Shown: one piece after another, positions 31,589-40,105 of the stretch
Layout of the letters: every line of letters begins with the position of its first letter
How positions within the stretch are numbered: position 1 is the stretch's first letter
Assembly (NCBI GenBank): GCA_947625825.1
Contig: CANQPV010000003.1
Location: forward strand, 1-41,918
DNA from: an uncultured Clostridia bacterium
GTDB taxonomy: Bacteria; Bacillota; Clostridia; TANB77; CAG-508
Length of the DNA stretch: 41,918 nucleotides
Direction of reading: 5' to 3'
Made by a program: the position numbers and the translations under genes
Notes under the pieces: generated by a model
Database searches by the model: none
What the model was told of the DNA's origin: nothing
The model's input: only the letters and a program-made list of their open reading frames with translations

Positions 31589-31986
31589 TTCTTTATTCTA
31601 TTTTGATTTATTCCATTTTGCAATTTTACTTTACTTATTGGATATATACTTCTAAAAAATAAATCGCCTTTTGCTTTTAGCCTCACAGCAACTAAAGTTA
31701 ATTCATTAATTTCTTTTATATATTCAATACTACTATGATTTGAATTATAGCCTACATAGTCAGGATTTTGCAAAATATATGGTAATAATTCCATACTTTT
31801 ATTGTATGATTGTTCATCTTTAAAGTCAGGTTTATGTTTATCGCAGTGCTCTATTCTATCATAAGAAATTTTTATATTTCTAGGCTTTTCGTTTAATTGT
31901 AGCAAATTAATTATTTCTTGCTTTAATTCGCCTATTTTTAGTATTTGCTTTTCTTTTTGCAATTTATTTATATCCAATTTATTCAT
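31567..31986 (-). CDS. Stand-alone PBECR-like (phage Barnase-EndoU-ColicinE5/D-RelE) nuclease-fold protein
   Basis: RNIKISYDRIEHCDKH...YILQNPDYVGYNSNHSSIEYIKEINELTLVAVRLKAKGDLFFRSIYPISKVKLQ resembles the family pattern; recalled, not searched. Confidence 0.6.
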   Translation of the reverse strand: MNKLDINKLQKEKQILKIGELKQEIINLLQLNEKPRNIKISYDRIEHCDKHKPDFKDEQSYNKSMELLPYILQNPDYVGYNSNHSSIEYIKEINELTLVAVRLKAKGDLFFRSIYPISKVKLQNGINQNRIKKVKRDTM

Positions 31987-32000
31987 TTTTGCACCTACTT

Positions 32001-32115
32001 CTATTTGATATTTTTCTCAATACTTTTTACAAAATTATCAACTAACCTTTTAAGCCTATCAATAGGGAAATCAAAAAGATTTTTTACTACTTGAAATTCC
32101 TTCTTGTATATTTTA
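32001..32115 (-). pseudogene. C-terminal remnant of an unknown ORF upstream of the PBECR-like gene
   Basis: NKIYKKEFQVVKNLFDFPIDRLKRLVDNFVKSIEKNIK* open only for about 38 codons, preceded by a stop and AT-rich sequence. Confidence 0.5.
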
Positions 32116-32335
32116 TTTTAATTTATTATTTAATTTAATATTTAATTTAAGCAAAGCTACGTAAGCTTTTACTTATGATCTAGTACTTATTAATTTAGCT
32201 AATATAACACAAATGAAAAAGTGTTAGAACATCTAGAACACTTTTTTTAGAAAGTGTTCTGTATGATTAGGAACAGACTTCCTAATAACCTTTCTTTCTA
32301 GTATTGACAAACAAGTGAATTGATAGTAAAACAAA

Positions 32336-32434
32336 TATAGGAAATGAGCTACAGAGTGGTTGCCGAGAAAAGATTAGTAATAACCATTCCCTCGTCAAAG
32401 CAGAATGGCTATTTTTTATTACCTATTTCCTATA
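32336..32434 (+). ncRNA. Second putative structured RNA
   Basis: TTGACA at 32304, 10-bp closing stem TATAGGAAAT/ATTTCCTATA, inner CCATTC/GAATGG hairpin followed by T-run. Confidence 0.4.
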
Positions 32435-32550
32435 ACTAAGAATATACCATATAAAAAATAAAAATTCAAGTATTTTTAAAACAAATTTTCGTGCACTTAT
32501 GTGCACTTAAAAAGGTGATAGAAACGCATAGATAGCCGATTTTTATAGCA

Positions 32551-32561
32551 CATCTGCACCA
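32551..32561 (+). repeat. att-like repeat copy 2
   Basis: CATCTGCACCA identical to the tRNA-Leu 3' end. Confidence 0.7.
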
Positions 32562-32597
32562 AAAAATGCTAAATTTTAACCAAATTTAGCATTTTTT
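32561..32597. terminator. Terminator after att-like copy 2
   Basis: AAAAAATGCTAAATTT-TAACC-AAATTTAGCATTTTTT, 16-bp stem. Confidence 0.85.
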
Positions 32598-32726
32598 ACT
32601 TTTTAATAAAATACTTCTGCCACAAATGCTTTATATTTTTTATTGACATAACGAATAAAAAAATAGTATAATAAATATACTAAAAAGAAAGAAAAAATAG
32701 TTTATTTAAATGGAGTGTGAAGAATT

Positions 32727-32969
32727 ATGTCAATAGAAAAACAAGAATTATTTAAATCCATAGAAACTTTACCAGAAGAACTTGCTCTTCAAGTTCTTGA
32801 TTATATAGAATACTTAAAATTTAATTCTATTATTTATAATGCTCCTAAAGATTTAATAATAAAAGATGAAGAAGATCTAAAAAAGAAATTAGAAGAAGGA
32901 ATTGAAAGTACAGAAAAAGGAGAAGTATATTCTCTAGAAGAGGTTTTTGAAGAAGTACAAAAAATATAA
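32727..32969 (+). CDS. RelB/DUF2281-like antitoxin
   Basis: Small acidic protein with LPEELALQVLDYIEYLKF, directly upstream of a RelE-like ORF. Confidence 0.7.
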   Translation: MSIEKQELFKSIETLPEELALQVLDYIEYLKFNSIIYNAPKDLIIKDEEDLKKKLEEGIESTEKGEVYSLEEVFEEVQKI

Positions 32970-32986
32970 ATCGGAGACTTTAAAAT

Positions 32987-33302
32987 ATGGAAAAATATAA
33001 GATAAAATTTTCAAAGGAAGCTAGAAGTGATTATTTTGATATTATTAGATAATATTAAATATGATTTAATAGAGCCTAATATTGCTAATAAATATGCAAA
33101 ATTGATAAAAGATGAAATTAAAAAATTAGAATATAACCCACAAAGATTTTCTATTATAGATATTAAAGCAAAGAATTATACTAATATACACAAGTTAATT
33201 ATAAAAAATCATATTGCTTTTTATAGAATAAATGATAATAATAAAATTGTAAATATTGAACGAATTTTATATGGAGCTTCTAATTGGCAGAGTAAAATTT
33301 GA
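32987..33302 (+). pseudogene. RelE/ParE-family toxin disrupted by a +1 frameshift
   Basis: MEKYKIKFSKEARSDYFDIIR then stop; removing one base in AGATAATATT restores RYIKYDLIEPNIANKYAKLIKDEIKKLEYNPQRFSII...; total 316 nt (3n+1). Confidence 0.8.
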
Positions 33303-33388
33303 AATTATTTTATATTATTAGTCTATTTGCTCGGAAACAAATTGCAAAATGCTTGTAAATAGTGGTTCTTAGCATTTAGACTTTTTTT

Positions 33389-33401
33389 ATCTGCACCAGA
33401 C
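33389..33401 (+). repeat. att-like repeat copy 3
   Basis: ATCTGCACCAGAC identical to 30715-30727. Confidence 0.7.
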
Positions 33402-33402
33402 A

Positions 33403-33436
33403 AAAACTACTGAATTTTAGGAATTTCAGTAGTTTT
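33403..33436. terminator. Terminator after att-like copy 3
   Basis: AAAACTACTGAA-10nt-TTCAGTAGTTTT. Confidence 0.85.
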
Positions 33437-33532
33437 ATTGTATAGAAAATATGGCATATCATATAATATAAAATTTTTAGCTTAGAACCATGAGTTATTA
33501 CTAAAGCAGTAATAAAATTAAAGTTTGCAATA

Positions 33533-34459
33533 TTATTTTTTTCTTCTATCAATAGCATATGCACTACCTGGTGTGGTTTTTGCTACGTGTTTTACTTGTG
33601 CTGCCACTTCTCCAATTTCTAGAACATTTTTAAATCTTCCTTTATCTATAATAACTACACCTATAGAAATTGATGTTAGAGGGAATTGTTCTATAATACA
33701 TTTTCTATTAGGTACTTCTAAATAACCTCTTTCTATATCTTCTTCATTAAAATATTTTAACACGCCTTTATCAAACTCTAAAATAATATCTTGGCATATT
33801 TTTTCGCAGTCTATACTAGAAGTAATTGCAACGAAGTCATCTCCACCAATATGACCAATAAAATTATCTTCTGTTTCAGTATTTGAAAGATGGTTTACAA
33901 TACATCTAGAGGTAAATTTAATAATTTCATCACCTTTTAAAAATCCATAAATATCATTATATGCTTTAAAATTGTCTAAGTCTACATATAAAATAGCAAA
34001 TTCTTCTTTATTTAATAATCTTTTTTTCATTTCTGCTTGAATTTGTACATTGCCTGGAAGTCCAGTAAGAGGGCTTACTCTACGGTTTGTATCTAGAAGT
34101 CTAATTACATTTTTTATAGTATAGTATAAATATTCTTCATCAATAGGCGCTTTAATATAATGTTCTACGCAAGCTTGTAGTATTTCAACTCTATGCTTTT
34201 TTTCTTTAATAGATGAAATAACTATAATAGGTGTTATACTGTTATCTTCATTTTGTCTAATTTTATTGCAAAGCTCTACTATATTTTCTTTAATACCATC
34301 TTCATTAATTATAATTAATGATGGAATATTTTTTAAAACAATTTCAATATCTTTTGTTTTTGCTTTTTTAAATTTATAATCTGACTCTTTTTTAAATAAC
34401 TCTATTAACTTATTTTTTAGGTCGTTATTTTCATCAATTATATAAATTTCTTGTGCCAT
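33533..34459 (-). CDS. Receiver-like + GGDEF diguanylate cyclase
   Basis: SPLTGLPGNVQIQAEM, ILYVDLDNFKAYNDIYGFLKGDEII, HIGGDDFVAI. Confidence 0.88.
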   Translation of the reverse strand: MAQEIYIIDENNDLKNKLIELFKKESDYKFKKAKTKDIEIVLKNIPSLIIINEDGIKENIVELCNKIRQNEDNSITPIIVISSIKEKKHRVEILQACVEHYIKAPIDEEYLYYTIKNVIRLLDTNRRVSPLTGLPGNVQIQAEMKKRLLNKEEFAILYVDLDNFKAYNDIYGFLKGDEIIKFTSRCIVNHLSNTETEDNFIGHIGGDDFVAITSSIDCEKICQDIILEFDKGVLKYFNEEDIERGYLEVPNRKCIIEQFPLTSISIGVVIIDKGRFKNVLEIGEVAAQVKHVAKTTPGSAYAIDRRKK

Positions 34460-34484
34460 TTTTATCTCCTTTTTCTATAGTTTT

Positions 34485-35411
34485 TTATTGCGGACTATAC
34501 ACAAGTTCTGTTGCAGCGTTTTCTGTGTATCCGCTAACATTTGTTACTTCAATAGAAATTATATTATTTCCTTCTCGTAAAGTTAAAGGTCCTACTTTTA
34601 CTTCTTTTAGGTTTATGTTTGTAGCAGAATAAGTTTCTCCATTTAGATTAATTGTAATATCTTTTATTCCATCTTTATCTTTTACTTCAAAAGTAAGTTC
34701 ATCTCTATTTTTGAATACAGCTATTTCTGGTTTTGATGTTGATGTTATTATTTCTTTTTCTATTTGTTCTACATTTCCATTTAAATCTTCTGCAATAATT
34801 GTAATTGTTCTAGTTCCAGGAGCTAATGTTAATTCTTGTTTTAATTCTTTTTGCCCCTCTGTTTCGGCATAAATAGTAACTTCATCTTCTTCTTCCCATT
34901 TATAAGTAATACTTGAAATTGCTGTTTCATCTTTAGCTATAATGATCATTTTGTCGCTACCATTTGATGTATCTATTTCTATAGTTGGTTTTGTAATATC
35001 TACTCCGTCTAATATAAATTGTTTTTGGTAAGTTACTTGTTTACCATTAACATCTTCTACTATAAGGTTTAATGTGCTATTATGTCCTAAAAGTGTAATT
35101 GTTTCTTCTGCTGAATAGTTATTTATTGGTACAACATTTTCTTCTCCGTTATCCCAAGAATATTTAATTTTCATAATTTCAGTATTGTTTTCTATGTTAA
35201 CAATAATTTCATCATTTATTCTTTGAATATTAACTACCGGTGTATTTCCTGGCTTTTTATCTTCTATATTTTTATATATTGCATAGCACCCTTCACCTGA
35301 TAGTATTAATCCAAAAATCATAATACTAATAGCAAAGAACATAACTATACTTTTTATTTCTGATGGTTTATTTGATTTTTTAGTATTTTGTGTGACAAGA
35401 ATTTGGTTCAT
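34485..35411 (-). CDS. Membrane-anchored protein with repeated Ig-like domains
   Basis: One N-terminal TM, repeated beta-rich units (KYSWDNGEENVVP / TYKWEEEDEVTIYAETEG / PGTRTITIIAEDLNGNV). Confidence 0.7.
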   Translation of the reverse strand: MNQILVTQNTKKSNKPSEIKSIVMFFAISIMIFGLILSGEGCYAIYKNIEDKKPGNTPVVNIQRINDEIIVNIENNTEIMKIKYSWDNGEENVVPINNYSAEETITLLGHNSTLNLIVEDVNGKQVTYQKQFILDGVDITKPTIEIDTSNGSDKMIIIAKDETAISSITYKWEEEDEVTIYAETEGQKELKQELTLAPGTRTITIIAEDLNGNVEQIEKEIITSTSKPEIAVFKNRDELTFEVKDKDGIKDITINLNGETYSATNINLKEVKVGPLTLREGNNIISIEVTNVSGYTENAATELVYSPQ

Positions 35412-35517
35412 AAAATTAAACCCTCCGTAAATATTTTATATAAAAATTATAACATAAGCATTTTTTAATGTAAACCTATAAAAATAAAAAAGATGTGAAT
35501 TTTTAAAATGAAGAAAA

Positions 35518-35577
35518 AAGCTTTGTCTTAAGCTTTTAAGGTATTTAGACCTATTTGCTTAAGACAAAAGCTTTATT
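35518..35577. terminator. Terminator downstream of the large surface protein
   Basis: AAAGCTTTGTCTTAAGC ... GCTTAAGACAAAAGCTTT. Confidence 0.75.
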
Positions 35578-35583
35578 TTTAGT

Positions 35584-38500
35584 TTATAATACAAATTTCT
35601 TAATTAAAATTGTTCCACCTAATAACATTGAAGTTGATGCTAATGCTAAGATTATATAAGTTGGCGTATTACCTGTTTTGATTGATAATATTACTGGTGC
35701 ATCATCTATATCATCTTCTCCATGTACGTTATTTCCTGGAGTTGAGTCTATATCTGGTGAATTATATTCATTTTCGTCTTTATATATTTCTGCCCAGTTT
35801 GTTTTTTGTCCTAAATTGTCTTTGCTATTTTTCCATGTTAGTACAATTTCAACTGTTGCACTTTCGCCTGGTTGTAATAATTTATCTGTTAATTGATCTG
35901 TTAATACTTTGCCATCTTCTTCTCTCCATTTAGGATTGTCTTTTTTATCAAATGTTAATCCTTCTGGAATATAATCTATTATTTCTTTTGCATAACCTGC
36001 TATTTCACCTTCGTTTGTTACTTTTATTACAAATCTAAATTTAACTGTTGTTTTGCTAAGTTGATTTGATTTTATTTCAACTTTTGCAGGTGCTTCTGGG
36101 TTTTCATTTCCAGTATGTCCTGTTTTGTTTACTGTTGTTTTTCCGTTATATGTTACTATAGATTCGCTTACCCATTTCTTTAATGATAAATCAAAGTATT
36201 TTACTTTTATATGTTCTTCATCTATATCATCTTCATTTTCTTTATCATTATTTGGCTCTGAGTCTATGTCTTCAACTTCATTACCATCTTCATCAGAATC
36301 ATCTGTAATTTCTGCTATGTTTGTTATTATTCTATCTGATGTATTTGGCTCTACTACTTGGAATGCTATTTTTACATCTTTATAATCTGGCATTGTCATT
36401 TCTTTAGTAAATGCATTTATTAAGTTTTCGCCTTCTGTTTCTTCTTGCTCTTTTGATAAATAATCTGTTTCTATGTATTCAGCTTCTTCAACATTTTCTG
36501 TTTCTTCTCCTTCTGCTGTATACATTTTCCAACGATATTCTATATTAGTTTGATGTTCTGGTAAAAATACTAGTCCTTCTGGTAAATCATCTTTTACTTT
36601 TGTAGCATACCCTGCAGTATTTCCTTCATTAAATATTCTTAATGTATATGTAACAATATTTCCATTTGCTACTTCTACTGGGTCTTTTGGATGTGTATAT
36701 GTATTAGTTTCTTTATCATATACTGGCACTCTATTTGTTATTTGAGTGTCATTTACACCTGTAATAAATTTTCTTAATGCTAAGTCAAATCTCTTTAATT
36801 CTAATTTTTCAAAGTCATCATCATCTTGTTGACCTGGAATGTATTTATCTCCACGTTCAATTTCTGTGTCTTTGTATGTTGGTAAGTCTTCATCTGATGG
36901 TAAGTTATCTTCTACTATATTATCCTCTGGTTTTGAATTATTGTTTGCTAAGCTATTAGCTGTAGAATCTCTATCTAATAGATTTTGATTATCTTTGTCT
37001 TTATAGCCTGTAACTTCTGCAATATTTGTAATTTTTTCATATAAGTCTATACCATCTTTTACTTTACACCTAATTTGGACATCTATGTAATCTAAAGTAG
37101 AACTACTAAATGCTTTTAATAAAACTTTATCTTGGTCTGAAGTTCTTTGTTTATATATTTCATTTCTATTTGCAGAATTTGTAGTGTTTGGTGATGTAAT
37201 ATCTGTTGTTACTGTTCTACCATCTCTAGATACTGTCCAACCATATTTTGCATTTAATTCATCATTTATTAAAAATTCTAATTGTTCTGGCAAATAATCT
37301 GTAATTTCTGTTACATACCCGTCTATTTGTCCTTCATTATATACACGAATTGTATAAGTTACAATATCTCCATTAGAAACACTAACTGGATTTTTTGAAT
37401 GCTCATATGTTGCTGTAGTATTTTTTCCATTTGCTAAATTCTGTGTTTTTACATCTGGAACTCTACTATACATCTTTATATTTTCTCCAGATTGAACTGA
37501 ATATATAAATTTTCTTAATGCTAAATCAAAATATTGTCCTTTTAATATTAAATTTTCAAAATCGTCATCATCTTGCTGACTTTGTTCACCATAATTTTGT
37601 CTATTAACATCATTTGGAATAGAATCTCTATCTTGTAGTTTTCCGTCTTTATCAGCTTCTTGTGTAATTTCTGCAATATTTTTTAATGTTTGATCTTTAT
37701 TTCCTACTTCTGCCACTACTTCGCATTCAATTAATAAGTCTTCATAATCTAATGTAGTTCCATCAAACGCATCAATTAATTTATTATTTAAGTGATCAGT
37801 TGTTACTGTTTTTCCATCTGTAGATAATTTCCAACCATAATCTTTATTTGTTGTACTATCTGTTAAGAATTTTAATCCGTCTGGCAAGTAGTCTGTTACT
37901 TCTTTTGCATAACCTGCTACTTCGCCTTCATTATATACTCTGATAGTATATAATACTTTATCTCCTTTTTCTACTCTTAAAGGCTCTTTTGAATGTACTT
38001 TATTAGCTGTTTCTGTTTGACCATTTTTTAAATTTTGAAGTTCTTCATTTGAAATTGATGGTGTTCTAGTAGAAGTTATATCTATTCCATCAATATTAGT
38101 TGTTTTATCATTTATTTTTGTAATAAATTTTCTTAATGCTAAGTCAAATTCTAATTCTGGTGCATATGTATATATTTTTTCATCTTCAAATGTTTCTTGC
38201 TTCTTTTCTACAATAACAACTGGCTGATCTTTTTGTGCATTTGGGTTTTCTACTGACCAATATGTTGCTGTTGTTGTAAAGAATGAGCCTGAAATTTTTA
38301 ATTTTAGATTTGTAGTATTAGTTCCTGTTGGAATTGAAATGTAAAAATTTTCGCCTAATAAATTTTTTATATTTTGTTCTGTTGTTATTTTATCTGATTT
38401 TAAAAGTTTAACATCTGTAACATTGTTTCCAGCTCCATCTGTTACTGTTACATTTAAAGAATAATTAATATCAGTTCTTGATGCATTCATCTTATATGGT

Positions 38501-39384
38501 CCTAATATTAATCTATTTCCTTGATTTACTCTTGTAATAGTTGTATCTTCTAATTGTACAGGTTGCATTTGTAAAGTATTTTTATAATTGTAATTTGAAT
38601 TTTCTTCTGCAGTATTTACTAAATATTTAAACAAAGCTGTACATGCATGCATTCTATCCCAACCATTTGTAAAGTAATCTGAATCTCCAGTTCCTCTTTC
38701 ACTTAATGGTTTTTTTAAACTCTCCTCTTGGCTTCGTACTGAATTTAAATAAAATTCAAAATTTCCATTTGTTATATGATAATCACCATCACTATTTGTA
38801 AAATACCATATTGCTAACTGTTGTACTGCATCTATATCGTCATCTGTTAAATATGAAAATTCATCGCCATTTATATTTGGAAAGCCTTGTTTTTCAGCAT
38901 AATTTTTAGCTGATTCTAGTAAAATTGCTTTATTCTCTGTAGCTCTATTCATTTCTTCTGAAGATGCATTATTTAATGCTGGAACATAAATATTATCTAA
39001 AAGCCACATTAGAGATGCATAGGTTGTATTACTTTGAGGTAAGAATTTTTTATATTCTTCTGTAATGTTATCTTGCTTTAAATCAAAATATTTTGTATAT
39101 TTTGTTTGTTGTGGCTTTCCTGATAAAAGGTCATCAGAGCCAAAACCAGGTCCTCCTTTTAAGCAATATATAGTTTGTCCTATGTCATTCTGTTCCTCAT
39201 AAATTTTCCATATATTTTTTTGACTATTAGCTAATTGATAGCCATAACCTGATTTTCTTAAAAATTTAATATTTAAGGTCTTACCTTGACTATCTATTGC
39301 TGCTTGTACCATTCCAAATGAATTTAGTACAATTGTTATTAAGAACAATAATGTAAATATTAGCGCTCCTTTTTTTAATTTCAT
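35584..39384 (-). CDS. Large secreted surface adhesin: thioester-like N-domain, four related repeats, C-terminal anchor
   Basis: Signal peptide; TIYCLKGGPGFG + AVQQLAIWYF; four FDLALRKFIT/FDLSLKKWV repeats; IKTGNTPTYIILALASTSMLLGGTILIKKFVL. Confidence 0.88.
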   Translation of the reverse strand: MKLKKGALIFTLLFLITIVLNSFGMVQAAIDSQGKTLNIKFLRKSGYGYQLANSQKNIWKIYEEQNDIGQTIYCLKGGPGFGSDDLLSGKPQQTKYTKYFDLKQDNITEEYKKFLPQSNTTYASLMWLLDNIYVPALNNASSEEMNRATENKAILLESAKNYAEKQGFPNINGDEFSYLTDDDIDAVQQLAIWYFTNSDGDYHITNGNFEFYLNSVRSQEESLKKPLSERGTGDSDYFTNGWDRMHACTALFKYLVNTAEENSNYNYKNTLQMQPVQLEDTTITRVNQGNRLILGPYKMNASRTDINYSLNVTVTDGAGNNVTDVKLLKSDKITTEQNIKNLLGENFYISIPTGTNTTNLKLKISGSFFTTTATYWSVENPNAQKDQPVVIVEKKQETFEDEKIYTYAPELEFDLALRKFITKINDKTTNIDGIDITSTRTPSISNEELQNLKNGQTETANKVHSKEPLRVEKGDKVLYTIRVYNEGEVAGYAKEVTDYLPDGLKFLTDSTTNKDYGWKLSTDGKTVTTDHLNNKLIDAFDGTTLDYEDLLIECEVVAEVGNKDQTLKNIAEITQEADKDGKLQDRDSIPNDVNRQNYGEQSQQDDDDFENLILKGQYFDLALRKFIYSVQSGENIKMYSRVPDVKTQNLANGKNTTATYEHSKNPVSVSNGDIVTYTIRVYNEGQIDGYVTEITDYLPEQLEFLINDELNAKYGWTVSRDGRTVTTDITSPNTTNSANRNEIYKQRTSDQDKVLLKAFSSSTLDYIDVQIRCKVKDGIDLYEKITNIAEVTGYKDKDNQNLLDRDSTANSLANNNSKPEDNIVEDNLPSDEDLPTYKDTEIERGDKYIPGQQDDDDFEKLELKRFDLALRKFITGVNDTQITNRVPVYDKETNTYTHPKDPVEVANGNIVTYTLRIFNEGNTAGYATKVKDDLPEGLVFLPEHQTNIEYRWKMYTAEGEETENVEEAEYIETDYLSKEQEETEGENLINAFTKEMTMPDYKDVKIAFQVVEPNTSDRIITNIAEITDDSDEDGNEVEDIDSEPNNDKENEDDIDEEHIKVKYFDLSLKKWVSESIVTYNGKTTVNKTGHTGNENPEAPAKVEIKSNQLSKTTVKFRFVIKVTNEGEIAGYAKEIIDYIPEGLTFDKKDNPKWREEDGKVLTDQLTDKLLQPGESATVEIVLTWKNSKDNLGQKTNWAEIYKDENEYNSPDIDSTPGNNVHGEDDIDDAPVILSIKTGNTPTYIILALASTSMLLGGTILIKKFVL

Positions 39385-39718
39385 TGTTTTTACCTTCTTT
39401 CCTAATATTACTATTTAAATTTATTTTACTTTTGTTTTTATACTATGTCAATAGCACTATTTTACACATTTTCCATATTTTTTTTGCATTGACACTTTTT
39501 TTCTTACGGATTTTATTATTACTAATTCTATAAGAAATTTATAGTCCTATATTACAATTATATTACATTTTTGTCATATTTTCAAGGGTTTTGGCGAATA
39601 AATTGGATATTTTCTTAGATTCCGTAGCAATTTACAGAATTTATACATTTTTTTCCATATTTTTATTGAACTAAAATGATATACTAATTGCATTAATTAG
39701 CTTTCTATAAAGTAAAAG

Positions 39719-39757
39719 AAAAAGCATATGAAATATTAATTTCATACGCTTTTTCCT
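39719..39757. terminator. Terminator of the 94-aa ORF
   Basis: AAAAAGCATATGAAA ... TTTCATACGCTTTTTCC. Confidence 0.75.
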
Positions 39758-39760
39758 TTT

Positions 39761-40045
39761 TTACGGGTTCATGTTTTTCCAGAACCTGTCTATTGCTTTT
39801 TGTCTAACTGCTTCCGGCAAATCCTCTTTTTTGATACTTGTGAATTTGCCACACTCCGGGCACTGGAAAACGTAAACCTGTTCATCTTCACCCTCCAGAT
39901 GGCCATAGTCGCAGATTATGAAGATATCATCCTCAGAAACTGCGAGCAGTGCTTGGCATCCGCCGCCACCATGTCCGTTTATATTTCCAGTGCAAGTTCT
40001 TTCAATTTCCCAACTTTTCGGATTTCTTGTTGATAAGACTCTCAT
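39761..40045 (-). CDS. Small Cys-rich, zinc-ribbon-like hypothetical protein
   Basis: VFQCPECGKFTSIK; AGGAGG RBS; atypical composition. Confidence 0.75.
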   Translation of the reverse strand: MRVLSTRNPKSWEIERTCTGNINGHGGGGCQALLAVSEDDIFIICDYGHLEGEDEQVYVFQCPECGKFTSIKKEDLPEAVRQKAIDRFWKNMNP

Positions 40046-40105
40046 GATGTAACCTCCTTAAAAGAAATTGAATTGATATAGATGCAACTTGTGCAATGTG
40101 TATAT

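Noticed and set aside
33376-33564. Minus-strand 62-aa ORF between att copy 3 and the GGDEF gene
   Set aside because: Runs through the att repeat and terminator; AT-rich, no RBS support.
35678-36959. Plus-strand ORFs inside the adhesin
   Set aside because: Antisense to a long, clearly coding frame.
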